Source: Acephala macrosclerotiorum (Eukaryota; Ascomycota; Leotiomycetes; Helotiales; Mollisiaceae). Taken from it: a DNA stretch of 64,000 nt. Within the stretch, counting starts at the first letter, position 1; the number at the start of each line of letters is the position of its first letter. The notes under the pieces are model-generated. The model was not told the DNA's origin, ran no database searches, and was given only the letters and a program-made list of their open reading frames with translations. Below, one piece after another: positions 20,692 to 32,151 of the stretch. The position numbers were made by a program, and so were the translations under genes. The stretch spans positions 132,516-196,515 of the forward strand of contig MU119261.1 in the NCBI GenBank assembly GCA_014904845.1, written 5' to 3'.

Positions 20692-20894
20692 GTTTCTCGT
20701 ATGCCTTTTGGCGGGACAGCGCGAAATGATTGAGTTTTGAGACCTAGAGATGCTCAGATGAGAAATTGCTGGAAACTCAATCTTTCGTTGCTGACTTTCA
20801 AGCGTCAACTATTTGTATTTCATGAATCATAAATATAATTACTTGAATGGACCGGTATGTATGGAAGCGGGGCCAAGTTAGTTGCAGGTACTAG

Positions 20895-20911
20895 TAAGAG
20901 CTGGGGCCACC
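20895..20911 (+). repeat. Left terminal inverted repeat
   Basis: Seventeen bases matching the right end (22794-22810) in inverse orientation with a single transition. It starts at the TA presumed to be the duplicated target. Confidence 0.75.
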
Positions 20912-22793
20912 AGGGGCTGCAGCATTTCGTGACACACCAAAAATGGCCCGTGCGCATTGTCAATAACCTTATTAACATACGTAAACAACTTTTTAAATCA
21001 TTAATTATAGTATTACAATTACGTCCACGATTTCGTTCGAGTACTTTCGATCGCGAAATTAAAATTAAAGAATATATTATTTCAAAGAAATTAAGTTTCT
21101 TTAGAGATTTCGATCGCGATAGTCGTATAAAGTCGTTTACTCGTATTTGTGAGTAGATTGAAATATCTCGTGAAACAAACTATAAATAACTACGAGAACG
21201 ACGTAATATTGAGTTAAACGCGTGTTGTCGAAGTCGCAAGAAATTAGAGATATTTGAACGAAAGTTTCGAGTTATAAAAGCGACGTGTCGATTTTTAGTT
21301 AGTAAACGAAATTTATTACGTGATTAATTATTCGAATATTAAATCGAAAAACACAATATTTTCGTCAAAAAAAAAGTTTTATAGATACAATTTAAGAAAT
21401 ATACGAAGAACGTTTAATGCTATAAAATAATATACGTTAAAAAGAAAATTTCGTTTGCGAATAAGATTAAAAGAAAAGTTTTTAATAATAAATATAAAAA
21501 GAAATTTGTAGAGAATTATTAGTATTTACATTTTTTTATAAATGAAGTATATATTGATTTATTATTAATAAAAACTAGAAAAATTTTAAAAGAAGAAAAA
21601 ACGCGTATAAATTTAAACAATATTTAAAAAAAAACTAAAAAAGTAAAATAATTAATTGTATATTGCGAAATGAATTAATTAGTACGTTAAGTGTGAGAAA
21701 TTAAAGTTTTATTACGACGAGAAAAATCATATGAAACGGTTTAAGAAATCTAAAAAATTTAAAAAAAAAAAATTCGAATTTGAAAAAAAATTCAATGATC
21801 GTTTGAAATAATAAAATGTCGATATATTGTATTTCGTAAAGATCAAAATCAAAAGCAATTTTATGACTCAAAAGTACTACGTAAAGTACTTATTGTTTGT
21901 TTATATAGCAATTATCAATTTCGTTTTTAAGTACTACGATTTACTTTGAATTTTGTAAAAAGACAACGATCAAAATCACAAGTACAAATTTTCTATTGAA
22001 AAAACTATATTACTCGCTCAAACTATTCAAAACGAAATTGAAATACGTTTTTATATTTATTTTCTATAATCTCTAAATTTGAATTTAATTAAAAAATATT
22101 AATATATTTTAAAAAAACGAATACGCAAAAAACAGTAAAATACGCTAAACCAATTTAAAAAAATTCTATAAAACGAATAAAACAAAATTACAATAAAAAA
22201 AATACGAATCAAAATAATTAAAATATTAAAAAAATATAAACAAATCGCAAAATTTGATAAAAAATCTCTTAAAAGTAATTTGTAGTAATTTAAAAAATAT
22301 ATAGTATATTTATAAAAATTTTCACTTAATTTTAGTATATCACGAAATACTACACTTTCTAGTAAACTACCAAACACGGTCTACTCCACTATTTTACATT
22401 AAAACACTTTTTTGTATTTATTTATATCTCTATAACGCGTTAATTTAAATTAATAAAAACTTTTTATATTCTTAATCTTTACTAAATACATTTTTTGTAC
22501 GATTCAGAAATTAAATTAAATATAAAATGCAAAAATTGTATATAATTAATTATAAAAAAAAAATAAAATCGATTAATTTACATACAAATTTATGAAAATT
22601 TTAATATTTCCCACTTTACTTATATATAAAACTTGCAATTTAAAATATTAATTTTAGAATTTTTAATATAATTAAACTTAAATAAATCTTAATCCAATTC
22701 TTTAATTTTATAAAATTTTATTAATAATATGGCGAGTTATTAAGTTATAAGAAGTGTAACTTTTGGTGTAAAATGGGAGGGTGGGCCGTGTTT

Positions 22794-22810
22794 GGTAGCC
22801 CCAGCTCTTA
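22794..22810 (-). repeat. Right terminal inverted repeat
   Basis: Reverse complement of the left end except one C-to-T transition, which RIP would explain. Confidence 0.75.
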
Positions 22811-23352
22811 CCATCTTGGGGCGTCTCCTGTACCACTTAGTACATTTTGGGATGGAAGCACCGGGAAGGGGCCCGCCTTCCACAAATTGATTGGACCTTA
22901 ATACGGTCAATTGGAGTCAGTGCGAGGAAGCCGTCAAGTCACAGGTATTACAGGCAAAGGCTGTGTTGTGGGTGTAAAGTGTGTGTTCATGACGTGTTAT
23001 TCCTGTCTAGCGGTGAGATGAGGATATATATAACATTAAACACGTGACCACCCTAATAACAGGTGTGAACGAAGATGCAGGCTCAAGCCGATGACGGAGA
23101 TCTGATCGATCAACACCGTCAACCGGCACCGCGATGAACATAAGGCGACGAAGTGATATCCCGGGGAGCGCTTGCCGATCCGAACCGCATGTCTGAAAAC
23201 CCAGTGCGTGCAGATGACTGTGTTAATTGACTTCGTTAGACCTCAACTTTTTGCTCACAATGAACCGCTATCTGGACAATGTTGTAATGAAATGCCGTAT
23301 CTCAAACGACGCTACGCTCGTGTGCTCCGTTTGCCATGCTTTTAGACACAAT
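22811..23352. other. Intergenic region
   Basis: Between the transposon and the 3' end of the first short-chain dehydrogenase. Normal base composition returns within a few bases of the element's end. No gene or RNA is recognised. Confidence 0.4.
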
Positions 23353-24290
23353 TCAGGCTCCAGCATGCAGGATGTAACCTCCGTCCACCGCCACTGTCTG
23401 GCCGTTGAGATACTGATTCGCAGCACAGAATAATACCGCCCCGGCCATGTCTTGATCCTTCCCAGGTCGTCTCGCAGGAACCTTCGCATACTTGTCTTTC
23501 TCAATATGACTCTTCTGGTCAGATCCGCTCTCACCACCAGCTGTCATTTCACTTGGGAACACCCCCGGAGCAATGCTGTTCACCCTAATTTTAAGCCCAT
23601 TTCCAGCAATTTCAGAAGCGAGTAACTTGGTGAGATGGATGGCAGCGGCTTTGCTAGCGTTGTATCCGAAGTGGTGTTGGGATGACTGGACAATACCCGA
23701 AATTGAGGAGATGTTGATGACCGTGCCTGAATATCCGTGTTGATGCTCGGTAGCCTTTTGCAGGAGAGGGAGGAATGCCATAGTCATAAAGAAGAGTTGT
23801 GGAACGTTGGTTCGGTAGGTGTTGACCCAGTCATCGATTGTCGAGCTATCGTCGTCGAACAGGTTCTTCTTCATCTCCTCTGCCGTCTTTGCTTCTGTTC
23901 GCTGGGTATTGCCTGCGATACCAGCATTGTTGATCAAGATACATAGACATCTCTCTCTCGACTCGATCTCCTTTACAAGCTTCGCAATTTCGCTCTTTGA
24001 TGTAATATCTGCGGTAATTGGAATGATCTCTCCGGCGATGTTCTGGCTGTGTGATTTGACGACGTTCTCGAGCTTCTCTTCGGTTCGTCCGACGATGTAA
24101 ACCTTTGCTCCGTTGACAGCAAGTGCTTGCGTGGCCATTAATCCGATACCACTTCCGCCTCCCGTAATCAAAGCGACCTGGAATTGTCAGCGAGTGAATA
24201 TTTTCGCGGCACCGAATTTAGAATTTAGCTTACCTTGCCCTTGACATTGAAGACCTCTTCGAGGAGGAAGTTCTTGTTGGTGTCCGACAT
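23353..24290 (-). CDS. Short-chain dehydrogenase/reductase (classical SDR)
   Basis: A 293-residue NAD(P)H-dependent oxidoreductase from two exons (24290-24234 and 24177-23353), the first only 57 nt (MSDTNKNFLLEEVFNVKGK). The Rossmann glycine motif TGGGSGIG follows VALI. ILINNAGIAG, SISGIVQSSQHHFGYNASKAA (catalytic Ser, Tyr-x3-Lys) and IRVNSIAPGVFPSEM complete the classical SDR active site. A substrate-loop region (EMTAGGESGSDQKSHIEKDKY) and a C-terminal VDGGY strand follow. The substrate is unknown; the pattern resembles fungal cytosolic SDRs annotated as rhamnolipid-biosynthesis RhlG-like reductases, but that label carries no functional weight here. No defect. Confidence 0.92.
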
Positions 24291-24983
24291 CTTTACTGAG
24301 CTTGTAGAAAACTGGTTTTTGGAATTGTTGAAGTCTCTGAACCGGCTCTGTGGTACGTTGGCTGCTCATGGAAGAAAAGCTATCCGGCTTGAATAGAGAC
24401 AGAGATGCAACACTACTGCGTGACGTCAATTGCCTAAGAAATCTACCCCTCAGGACCTGTAAAGCCATCTCGTAGTTGCATGTAAGAGATCCAAGAGCCC
24501 ATTCATCCACTTGAAAGATACCTTTGCCCATGTACCAGGCCGGAGCTGAGCTCCGACAATTTGAAAACATTACTTGAGATCAGAGTCTAGATCGGCCGCT
24601 GACAGGAGATAAGCACTTGCCAATCATTGATCACCTGCAATTGAACGCTAAACTTAGGGCTGCAATACAAATTGATGACGAGGCGTTGATTGTGGAGAGG
24701 AGCAAAAGTTGAAGACGTCAGATGTCTCGCTAAGCCCCTAGCCGCATTGGGAGTATCACGTGTATCAACTCTCCCTAACCCACCTGCAACCTCGTGCGTC
24801 TAGGTAGCACTAAGCGAGAATTGTCCTCAAGTGTGGAATTTGATAGAATTTGATTGAAAACTAAAAGTAGCTACTCATTGGCTGATCCCAAAGTTGGGTC
24901 GACCTCCTGAATGCCGGAAACATGGTTTTTGATGACCGAAAATTGTCGATAACAAAAAGGGACTTTGTGCATAATGGTATCAA
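24291..24983. other. Intergenic region between tandem SDR genes
   Basis: 5' flank of the SDR at 23353-24290 and 3' flank of the SDR at 24984-26174. The minus-strand frame 24187-24570 overlaps the SDR first exon in another frame and is not a gene. Confidence 0.45.
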
Positions 24984-26174
24984 TCACTTCATAGCCACCA
25001 CAATCTCTTCCACATGAGCAAAGCTCAGCTCCTTCAGGGTCTCTTCCCAGATCTGTTCAGTAGCTTTCTTGCCGTCCGCGGCGTAGTAGAAAGTCGCAAG
25101 TCTGTCATGGTCAGTTATGGAAGGGAGAACCTAAGCGTATATGCTTACGGCGCAATCTCACAATTCATGAGGAAGCATCCATGCGACTCTTTACCATGAC
25201 CAAGCAAGGCGTCAACGTATGTAGCAGCACCTCTCTCCAACGGCCTGGCAGCGATTGCGTGCATTGTTTTCACCAGTAGCAAAAGTAGACCGCTAACGTC
25301 GCGAGAAAGACCTGTGCCCTTGGTAGCACCTGGGTCGACCATGTTGATAATAACGTCGTCGGACTTGATGTGCTCGGTGAGTTTCACCAAGAATAGCTGA
25401 GCTAGGAGCTTGGACACGCCGTATCTCTCACTGGGATCCCTGTGTGGCAGGCGTGTCAGCAACTATTCTGGTCGATTTTATGAGAAAGCATAAGCCGAAT
25501 TGGAAGACAAAATAGGTTGGATCTTCCTATACCTACCATGGTGTTATCTTGACGTCGTCGAAGGAGGGTAGAAGGGGTCGTTGATCACGATTCGGGAACT
25601 TCGCCAAGTGGGCTAGGACGGAGTTGACGACCGTCAGTCGTGCAGGATTATCTCGGGTCGATTTGGTCTTAAGAACCGGCAGCAGGAGAATCGTAAGCAG
25701 TATTGTGCTGATGTGGTTGATTTGGATGGCTTTCTCGTGTCCAGTGGAAAGAGTTGTGTTAAAATTGAGCGGGCCAATTCCTGCATTCAGGATTGCGTAG
25801 TCGATGCGGGTGAGTTCGGTGTTGCATTTGCGAACAAAAGACTGAATTGAGTCATATGATTCCATATCCAGAGCCCAAACATCGATAGTTGCTGCAGCAT
25901 TTGCTAGGCGGAGTTTTGAGGCTGCAGCTTTGCCCTTCTCGATCGATCGCACTGCTACCACAAGGTGAGAAAGACCAAGGGTCAGAAATTGTCTTGCTGA
26001 CTCAAGCCCAAGACCGGAGCTAGCTCCTGTAATGATTGCGACTTTGCCTTGCAGGCTGGGGTACCTGCTTCGAGTCGGAAGTTCAATCTTAACTTTGAAC
26101 TGATTATTCCAAAAGACCGGGAAGAAGTTCTTAGGCAGAGTTGGCATATCCTTTGAGGCTACCGAGGCGACCAT
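24984..26174 (-). CDS. Short-chain dehydrogenase, retinol-dehydrogenase/WW-oxidoreductase-like
   Basis: A 348-residue SDR from three exons (26174-25537, 25439-25149 and 25101-24984). An N-terminal extension (LPKNFFPVFWNNQFKVK) precedes the cofactor motif TGASSGLGLESARQF. VVAVRSIEKGKAA suggests NADP preference through the Arg after strand 2. DYAILNAGIG replaces the usual NNAG, SVLAHLAKFP holds the catalytic Ser and RYGVSKLLAQLF the Tyr-x3-Lys. VDPGATKGTGLSRD is the usual fungal C-terminal loop. These lipid- or ketone-directed SDRs are common in fungi and often lie in secondary-metabolism clusters, but no such cluster is seen. It is not closely related to the neighbouring SDR, so the pair is not a recent duplication. 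Confidence 0.92.
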
Positions 26175-26900
26175 AACGGGCTAGAATATCAGTTGGTTCT
26201 GGGAAGAGCGTCGCGAATAACGGTGGCTGAATCGATTTAGCTCTGGTCAGAAGATGTGGTGATGATGATAGAGACGACTTGAAAATACACACTCTGACAA
26301 GTAAAGGAGAAAATTGGGAGACTTATACTACAACACAAGAGCCTTATCACGGTCTTAGGCATTTCAATGGCACCGACCTCGTATCCTCTCAACGTGATTT
26401 CATCTGCTTTGGAGGAGAGAATGCTTTGCCAAGACATGTGGGATATCTGTTTTCGGTTGGTCGCCCAGACTAGCACAAATGCCAAGACTAATGCCAATTG
26501 CCTCTTTGGTATTCAAGTCTCCCACCCTCATAATTCGAGCATCCCAGGTGTCGTTGAGATTGCAAGGGCCTGGATTGAAGTTGAGAAGAGGTGATGTGGG
26601 GTAAGCTGTTTTTGGGCTAGCGTTTTCAAAGCGAGAATGCCAAGACATTTGGGGATGTCCTTTTTGGGACTGGCGCCTGTTTCACGCTCCTTCTCCATCA
26701 TCTGCACAGCTGAATCAAACATCACCACTTTTGATCATGCAACACTTAAACTTTCGAGCCTGCTAGTAGGACTCTTTCTGTCGGCAATGTTACGCTCTAG
26801 TACCTGAATATGCAGAATAGCCTCTGAGACACTCTTGCCAAGCTTTCTTGACAATCCAGATTTGGTCCACGGCTGGTCCTAAGAACTCCATGTTATCATC
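26175..26900. other. Divergent upstream region
   Basis: Between the SDR (-) and the transcription-factor-like gene (+). Overlapping small frames on both strands show no motifs. Nothing else recognised. Confidence 0.4.
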
Positions 26901-28533
26901 ATGCCAAATTCAAATTGTGAGTATGTCTATATTGTTTGAGTAGCGCTAAGCTCAGTCTCGTATGATAGACACCGCTGGACTTCAGTTCATCATCAGTACG
27001 CCTGACCAGTCCTTGGGTAAGCATGACCGTCGGGCAATCAGGAGTCATGCAACGAGAGCACGTGTAGCACGCCCACGTCGACAAGCTGTTCAGCTAAGGG
27101 CCTGGATAAATCCAGACCGTCAGCTTGCTTCAGCCGAGAAGGGCATACCTGATCGAGCAGCACCTGTCCCAGAGTGCATCTTCTCCTCGAATCTGAACCT
27201 GGGGCGAGTCGGGTCAGACTTTTCTGGACTACAACTGCCGTCAGGAGTCGAGCCATACATGATTCAGGATTTGGTCAAATGTATGCACTCTGTTCCTCTT
27301 GTGCTCACCAAGCGGACTGAATGGCGCCGATGCTAGCCTAGAACTTGACTAAAAGACTTTCAGTGGTTGACTTCAATAGACATACAGGATATCCCCACCA
27401 AATTTGCCTTGACGTTCATCCAGTGGACAGAGGCTGGTTTCCATATATGATCAGCGACATCTGCTGCCTGCACTCGATGATGTTCTCTCTGCGCGCATTT
27501 GTGGAAAGATCTCCGCAAGATGAACGAAGTCGCCTTGCATGCTTCCACTACGCCCAAACCCTACAAATTCTCCAGGCTCGCCTTAGTGCGGTTGATCAGA
27601 TATCTGCATTATCAGATGCTACGATCATGGTTGTAGTCACACTGGCGACTACTGCTGGACTCACGAGAGACTTCGCCGCTGTCGAGACTCATGCCAAAGG
27701 ATTGGAGAAAATTGTCAGGATTAGAGGTGGGGTTCGGGCGCTGAATACACACAATAACATGCATGTCAAAGTCTGCAGGTGAGTCTCGGCTTTTCCATTC
27801 ATGCAATTCCAAACTTTACACATTATATCCTGACATGATCTCCAGGGTTGATCTAGCGTATGCGTTACTTTCTGGGCACCAACCACTTTTCTTCAGAGAA
27901 GGAATCGCATGGGACTGCTTCATCGCGGATCGTGGTCTAGTCAAGTGCAGCCATCAGCCTAACGACGCGGACGTTCGCCTTTTCGTAGAGACTACCATGG
28001 ATTCAAGATTACATAACGCCTTGAGAGACCTCCATGCCTTTTCTTGCATGAGCAATGTTGCCTACCAGACAACGCGCAAGCTCTCACCGGATACTTATAA
28101 TGAGATGATGATATCCATTCTCTACCGACTCACTCATCTATCTTTTCCGAGAGATATTTTGCAGGAGGCGATTCGAATCGGCTTGCTGGTGTTTTCCTCG
28201 ACAATTTTCATGCAGAGATATTTCAAGGGACAGTCCTATGATCATCTTTTGGAACTCTACGACAATGCCTTGTTCAGCCTTCGCGAGTCCAACTTTGACT
28301 TACCCACACCTATGGTCCTTTGGTTGGCAATGTTGCCACATGTGGCCGCACACAAGGAGCACTCTCCAGCGGACCGGCGGAGTCTCTGGCTTGACCAAGC
28401 TATTCAACGTGCCGATATCGACTCGTGGTCCGAAGTGTGCGAGATACTGAGATCGATCGCCTGGATAGGCTTCATCCATGACCAGCATGGAAAGAAAGTC
28501 TTCCAGGAGGCTATGCTCAGGGGGCGGGTATGA
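26901..28533 (+). CDS. Fungal transcription-factor-like protein without a zinc cluster
   Basis: Four exons (26901-26916, 26969-27280, 27364-27778 and 27846-28533) total 476 residues in one frame. The N-terminus carries a basic motif, KHDRRAIRSHATRARVARPR, found near the start of many filamentous-fungal proteins. The rest is the alpha-helical 'fungal-specific transcription factor' middle region: WFPYMISDICCLHSMMFSLR, LQILQARLSAVDQISALSDA, TMDSRLHNALRDLHAFSCMS and LSPDTYNEMMISILYRLTHL. No Zn2Cys6 or other DNA-binding cysteines are present, as is usual for this subfamily, so DNA binding is unproven. The first exon codes only five residues plus one base; the intron 27281-27363 is the least certain. 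Nuclear regulatory role is inferred from the family only. Confidence 0.75.
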
Positions 28534-29121
28534 TGTCAAGGAGCCAACTTCATTCAAGAAGCAGAATAGGCAGACCCAACACTCTGGTTTGGTGGGTAGT
28601 ATAGAAGAAGAGGTAAGGCGAGAATATGATAAACCATACCTAGGAACGACTTTCTGTGTGAGACAATTTCCACATAGGTCTCAGGTCCACGATAGGAGCT
28701 CGGAAAGAGTCGGATGAAGCATCGCTATTTTAGAGCTTTGATCAAAGATTTTCACACGGGCAAATGAAAATTGATGTCAATCCTGATGTCCTCCCTGCTT
28801 ATCAGATCCGACATCGGTGTTCAGACCCACCACCCGCCACAGTCCCACTGCGGCTCTCAGCGGCCCAGCTGCTGGACTCCCGGACTCGGAACTTTTTGGA
28901 AAGCTGCAAATTTTTGCAGCTGGGGCGAATTTCCAAGTCGTAGCCAAGAACTCTTTGAGTTTAGAGTAGAGATGTGATCATGAAGGTATCCAAACAAAAA
29001 GAGTCCAAAATGCTCCTCAAGTGCTCTCTAGCTTAAATCTCTATACCAAGTCCCAAAACACCATGCAATGATTTCCTAGCCCTCTCATGCGCCAGAACTC
29101 CAATTCCCATTGCCAATAGCT
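28534..29121. other. Intergenic region between convergent genes
   Basis: No coding frame with recognisable features; 3' flanks of the transcription-factor-like gene and the small membrane protein gene. Confidence 0.4.
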
Positions 29122-29424
29122 TCAATCTCGATTCACGTCCTCCGATATATGATGCCCCAACTCAAGCCTTTTTTTCAGTGATCTCTGCAAGAGCTGTATC
29201 TCGTTAAATCTATCCCATCTCCCAATTTTATACCCAAACATACCCTTGGCAGCTCTCATCGCCATCAACTCTTCCCACGTCGGGCAATTCTTCGTCTCCA
29301 GATCATACTGCTCTTGATCTCGTGTTCTCTGCATTCGTTGACGATATAACTGGACTGACCATCCTGCTCCCCAGAGGAAGATGGAGGTTTTGGCGGTTGT
29401 GAGAAGGAGAGATGGAACAGGCAT
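29122..29424 (-). CDS. Small hypothetical protein with N-terminal membrane segment
   Basis: A single-exon 100-residue frame. It starts with a hydrophobic stretch (LLLTTAKTSIFLWGAGWSV, about residues 5-23) and continues with a charged, helical tail (LYRQRMQRTRDQEQYDLETK, then WDRFNEIQLLQRSLKKRLEL). The shape fits a small single-pass organelle or ER protein, and the mitochondrial inner membrane would be one possibility. No family is recognised. Codon use looks ordinary and no opposing frame competes. It could be chance, but the hydrophobic-then-amphipathic layout supports a real gene. Confidence 0.5.
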   Translation of the reverse strand: MPVPSLLLTTAKTSIFLWGAGWSVQLYRQRMQRTRDQEQYDLETKNCPTWEELMAMRAAKGMFGYKIGRWDRFNEIQLLQRSLKKRLELGHHISEDVNRD

Positions 29425-29881
29425 TTTGGTGTATAAAAAATGAAGTAGCTGAGTTGTGTAGAATTTGTATGTTGATTTGATGTTGGGTAAGGAGAGGAAT
29501 GACAGAGATTATATGAACCCAGACCGAGACTGAACAGAAAACACGGCGCAGGAATATTGACGGTCTAGCAGTGGGTTCGTGGGTGGGTCGGTGGATATGG
29601 TCCCTTAGTCTCGGGATGGTAAGACTAGACCACGGTCCGAGCCGACGACAGTCCTTCCTCTTTCCTTGAAGAGGAAGACTGAACAAAAGCTCTAAACAAA
29701 CGGAAACAAGAGCGAGAAAGTGAACTATGAAATAACATGAAAATGTCCCTGAATGTCTAAGTATCCTGCCAACAAGCTCTAGTTCCAACGCCTGCCCTCA
29801 AGTCTATCAGCGCTGATTCGCTAAAACGCCATCGAAGATTCATATCCGTACATCATACTTTACGTTCCATTCCACCTCAAT
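29425..29881. other. Intergenic region
   Basis: Upstream of the small membrane protein gene and downstream of the MCH1-like gene, both on the minus strand. The overlapping frame 29303-29788 has no motif. Confidence 0.4.
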
Positions 29882-31680
29882 CTAAGCATCTCGTCCCTCA
29901 AGGTCCAATAATCTCTCTTCCTCCTTGCGCTTCCTGTTAACGTACCAGATGGTCCACAAGCTGACGACCAGACCAATCAGGCAGGACGCGAGAGTGACAT
30001 AGTAAGCATCTTTGTAGCATGCTAGTCCTTCCGTACATTGCCGAGATCCATCTGGTTCCACAACACTGTGGGCGTCGAAAACCGTACCGTAGAAGAGATT
30101 GTAGATGTTTCCGCTGACGACGGGACTTAATGTCATGAAACCCCAGTTTGTACTGAAGCCGTGGACACCGAATGCTTCAGCGACGATGGAAGGGAAACAG
30201 CCGAAGAGGAATCCGTACGCTAATCCGGTAGAAGAGGATACGAGTGCAAGCAGATTCGGGTTTTCGATGCTTAGTGCAAGACACTGCGCGAGTAGGAAAA
30301 TGAGAGAAGCGATTGCAAGACACCAGTAACGTGATGCATGTAAGAACTTGACGAGGAAGTCTGACCCCATTCCTGGGAATTGTAAGCCTCGTGTAATGCA
30401 CAAATGTTGAAGATACTTACCGCTTAAAAGACGACCAGCAAAGCTGCCAAGGGACAAAATAGACACGTGCATTGCTTGTCGTTTGGCGATAAAGTCCTCG
30501 GAGGCTGTATCATCATAGTGGTGCCAAAGAGCCGATGCGTCGTTTCCGATATTGCTGATTAGAGTCAGCAAAGGATAATGATGCAAAGAAGCATTCAACT
30601 CACTTGATGGTCATCAATCCCACTCCAGTGAGCAAGCCCATAATCGCCCATTGCTGCCAGAACTCACCCTGAACCAATAGCTTCAAACCACGGATATCTG
30701 TACGATGAGCATGATCCTTAACATTGATTTCCTCTTCATCGCCAGGGCTCGAAGACGATGATGTTATAGACAATAAGGAGGACGTTTCGTCTGATTCAAC
30801 CACAGCGGCTTCAGGGACGTGCTCTCCTGTGTCGTCTCGATTTAGGATGTTTCCATCACTGAGATGCTTGAAAATAAGGGATCACCCACCTGGTTCTAAT
30901 ACACCTTGCTGCGCCCTATGCTTATGCTCATCCGACTTTGTCCTGTGTAGACGCTGAGAGTCTGATAGTGTCCTGTCTGAAATCGTGGATATCTTCGAGT
31001 AGTGGGGGTGCGGATAGACTTTCAAGAAGAAGAATCCGACGAAAGGAATTCCAAAAGTGCCGCATGCGAGGAGCATCAAAAATTCCCCGGTATCTCCTGG
31101 TAGGGCGTACTGAGCTATTGTCGAGAAGAAGAATGCGCTCAACCCAAAGGCAGCCAGGGGGAATCCCGTTGCGGTCCCACGATGGTGCGGCCAATTCAGT
31201 GCTGAGGTTTTGATGGATGCATTGAACGCAGCACATCCGCCAAAGCCCGTGAGGAGCGAATACAAGCACATCAACGGTACGGAGCCAGAGCCCGCGTCGT
31301 ATGCTTGGTGGAGAGGGAAGTATCCCAAAGCAAGCATCACCGCCCCGAATATAACAGCTGGTCGAGGTCCCTTCTTATCGATAAATAGTCCAACGGGTAT
31401 TCCCATGGCGTACATCCCCAAGTTACCAAAAGCGCCCTGAGATGGTCAATAAACATCGAGGATTTGTGGCAGGATCCCATACTATCAAGTTCTGTTCTGT
31501 TGAGGAGAGCTTGAGCTTCGCCCCGAACTGCGGTCCCCATGCCGAATAGACATACTATTGTTGTCAGTAAAGAATAGTGATGGCAGATTCGGGGCATACG
31601 TTTGTTCCACATGCTAATGAAATGCATGTTGCCGCCACACTCGACACCCATCTTGCTCTGTTCAATGATTTCTCCGACAT
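29882..31680 (-). CDS. MCH1: MFS transporter of the MCH1/nodulin-like type
   Basis: A 518-residue protein from six exons: 31680-31600, 31554-31483, 31436-30890, 30835-30604, 30554-30421 and 30372-29882. The N-terminal signature is split over three exons: ARWVSSVAATCISLACGTN, YVYSAWGPQFGAKLKLSS, GAFGNLGMYAMGIPVGLF. It is typical of fungal MCH1-like carriers and plant nodulin-like MFS proteins. Loop 2-3 reads FIDKKGPRPAVIFG. The long central cytoplasmic loop is Ser- and acid-rich. The second half has FAGRLLSG and a NWGFMTLSPVVSGNIYNLFYG segment. Yeast Mch1 sits in the vacuolar membrane and does not carry monocarboxylates despite its name; the substrate is unknown. The third intron is best placed at 30889-30836; neighbouring splice choices give stops. 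Confidence 0.9.
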
Positions 31681-32151
31681 CGCGAAGATGGGGTTGGTGG
31701 TTGAAGTTGAGATAAGGAGTGTTGGTCTCAAGACGCAATCATTGCGGAATGATTCGAATGATTCGAGATGGCACTTAGATCATTGCCGGCGATGTCGATT
31801 GAATACTGTATGATAGATTCGTAGATGGGATGAAGGTGCTGCAGAGGAAATTACGTGGTACACAGCGGGTGGATTCACAGCTGGTTATCATTCCATGCAA
31901 CTGCAACCTCGCCCTGGATAATCGGCACTTGTGAAAGTTTTACGGTGCTCTCGTAAGACCAATCACGACGTTCTTAGCGTCGGGAAAATGCTTGAGCAAC
32001 ATCCGCGCGGCTCACGAGGCATCTTGATATCGAGCTGCAACCTTGCAACTCAGTCATTGTATGCGCCGACATCAATCTCCCAGCTCAAGTTCAACTTCCA
32101 GTGCTACGACTGTACGCCGTTACATCCTTTATTGCGACACTATTTGAGACC
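31681..32151. other. Divergent promoter region
   Basis: Shared upstream region of the MCH1-like gene (-) and TMS1 (+). No coding frame supported. Confidence 0.45.

Larger units (their letters stand above)
20895..22810. mobile_element. RIP-degraded TIR DNA transposon (about 1.9 kb, TA target site)
   Basis: The ends form an inverted repeat: TAAGAGCTGGGGCCACC at 20895-20911 and its complement with one C/T difference at 22794-22810. A TA lies at both outer edges, compatible with the TA target duplication of Tc1/mariner-pogo-Fot1 elements, whose length is similar. The interior is extremely AT-rich with dense stops in all frames. CG dinucleotides survive while C followed by A is scarce, the pattern left by RIP. 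No transposase motif can be read; the longest residual frames (20857-21156 + and 22099-22377 -) are low-complexity. Both outer ends keep normal composition, so the border of decay is sharp. Confidence 0.75.

Noticed and set aside
22099..22377. 92-codon minus-strand frame inside the AT-rich element
   Set aside because: Its Leu/Ile/Phe/Tyr-rich translation is what random AT-rich sequence yields; no transposase signature.
24187..24570. 127-codon minus-strand frame upstream of the first SDR
   Set aside because: It overlaps the SDR's first exon in a different frame; the SDR start at 24290 and its exon join explain the region better.
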